6,695 nucleotides of DNA, from contig CAZDQC010000165.1 in the NCBI GenBank assembly GCA_964507245.1, forward strand, positions 1 to 6,695. The letters are read 5' to 3'. Position 1 is the first letter of the stretch. Each line of letters begins with the position of its first letter. This document shows, one piece after another, positions 6,564 through 6,695 of this stretch. A model generated the notes under the pieces. It worked only from the letters and a program-made list of their open reading frames with translations, was not told where the DNA came from and searched no databases. The stretch is from GCA-2731375 sp964507245 (GTDB lineage Bacteria > Pseudomonadota > Alphaproteobacteria > GCA-2731375). A program made the translations under genes and the position numbers.

Positions 6564-6695
6564 ATGGTGGAAAAAAAGGATGAAAAAAGGAGCCGGCAAC
6601 AAGGCAAAATAGCTGGCACCAACGAGCATACCTACGCCGCTATTGACCTGGGCACGAACAATTGTGGACTTTTGGTCGCGCGCCCGAATGCCAAT
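6564..6695 (+). CDS. Ppx/GppA family phosphatase (exopolyphosphatase), N-terminal fragment cut by window edge
   Basis: Forty-four codons are visible before the window ends. A charged N-terminal tail of about 23 residues (MVEKKDEKRSRQQ...) leads into TYAAIDLGTNNCGLLVA (residues 23-39), the phosphate-1 loop of the actin-like ATPase fold in Ppx/GppA exopolyphosphatases / pppGpp phosphatases. This is the form usual in Alphaproteobacteria. Family members hydrolyse polyphosphate or pppGpp in the cytoplasm; which one applies cannot be told from this fragment. Where the family usually has Arg (NCRLL), this one has Gly (GGA codon). The start is ATG 6564 with a weak GGGG-type ribosome site; nothing longer is open upstream in a convincing way. 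It is transcribed away from the tRNA, with about 130 bases between them holding the tRNA promoter and presumably its own. Confidence 0.85.
   Translation, partial: MVEKKDEKRSRQQGKIAGTNEHTYAAIDLGTNNCGLLVARPNAN

Overview
The window carries what looks like a compact selenoneine (selenium analogue of ergothioneine) biosynthesis locus, followed by ordinary housekeeping genes. The organism is probably an alphaproteobacterium of moderate GC. This rests on the style of the fused FAD-oxidoreductase/selenophosphate synthetase, on the Ppx/GppA start with its DLGTNNC motif, and on a CCA-encoding tRNA-Gln. No taxonomic marker is complete enough to go further.

Region 1 (about 40-2002, + strand) encodes a two-part selenide,water dikinase. 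It has an N-terminal FAD/NAD(P)H oxidoreductase domain and a C-terminal SelD (AIRS/PurM-type) domain, normally one polypeptide of roughly 700+ residues. Here the gene is broken at the domain junction by two apparent single-base losses and an in-frame TAG. It is broken again by a run of exactly 100 Ns (1644-1743) that stands for a larger missing piece. Region 2 (1986-2948, - strand) is a GT-B glycosyltransferase-like gene matching the selenosugar synthase SenB. It overlaps the end of selD tail to tail. Region 3 (2976-5299, + strand) holds senA (an EgtB-like non-haem iron enzyme) and egtD (histidine trimethyltransferase), 14 bases apart and probably co-transcribed. They diverge from senB across only 27 bases.

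Inferred pathway: EgtD makes hercynine from histidine and SAM. SelD (in the SenC role) makes selenophosphate from selenide and ATP. SenB moves the selenium to a UDP-sugar to give a 1-selenosugar. SenA joins hercynine and the selenosugar oxidatively, leading to selenoneine. All four activities are encoded within about 5.3 kb. The pathway itself is established knowledge (senABC). The arrangement with a FAD-fused SelD and an adjacent egtD is the noteworthy part here.

Region 4 (5300-6695) has a 228-base intergenic stretch with no gene I can support, a YdcF/ElyC-type DUF218 membrane protein (+), a tRNA-Gln(CTG) on the - strand with a recognisable promoter, and the first 44 codons of a Ppx/GppA phosphatase running off the right edge. 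No mobile element, CRISPR array or rRNA was seen.
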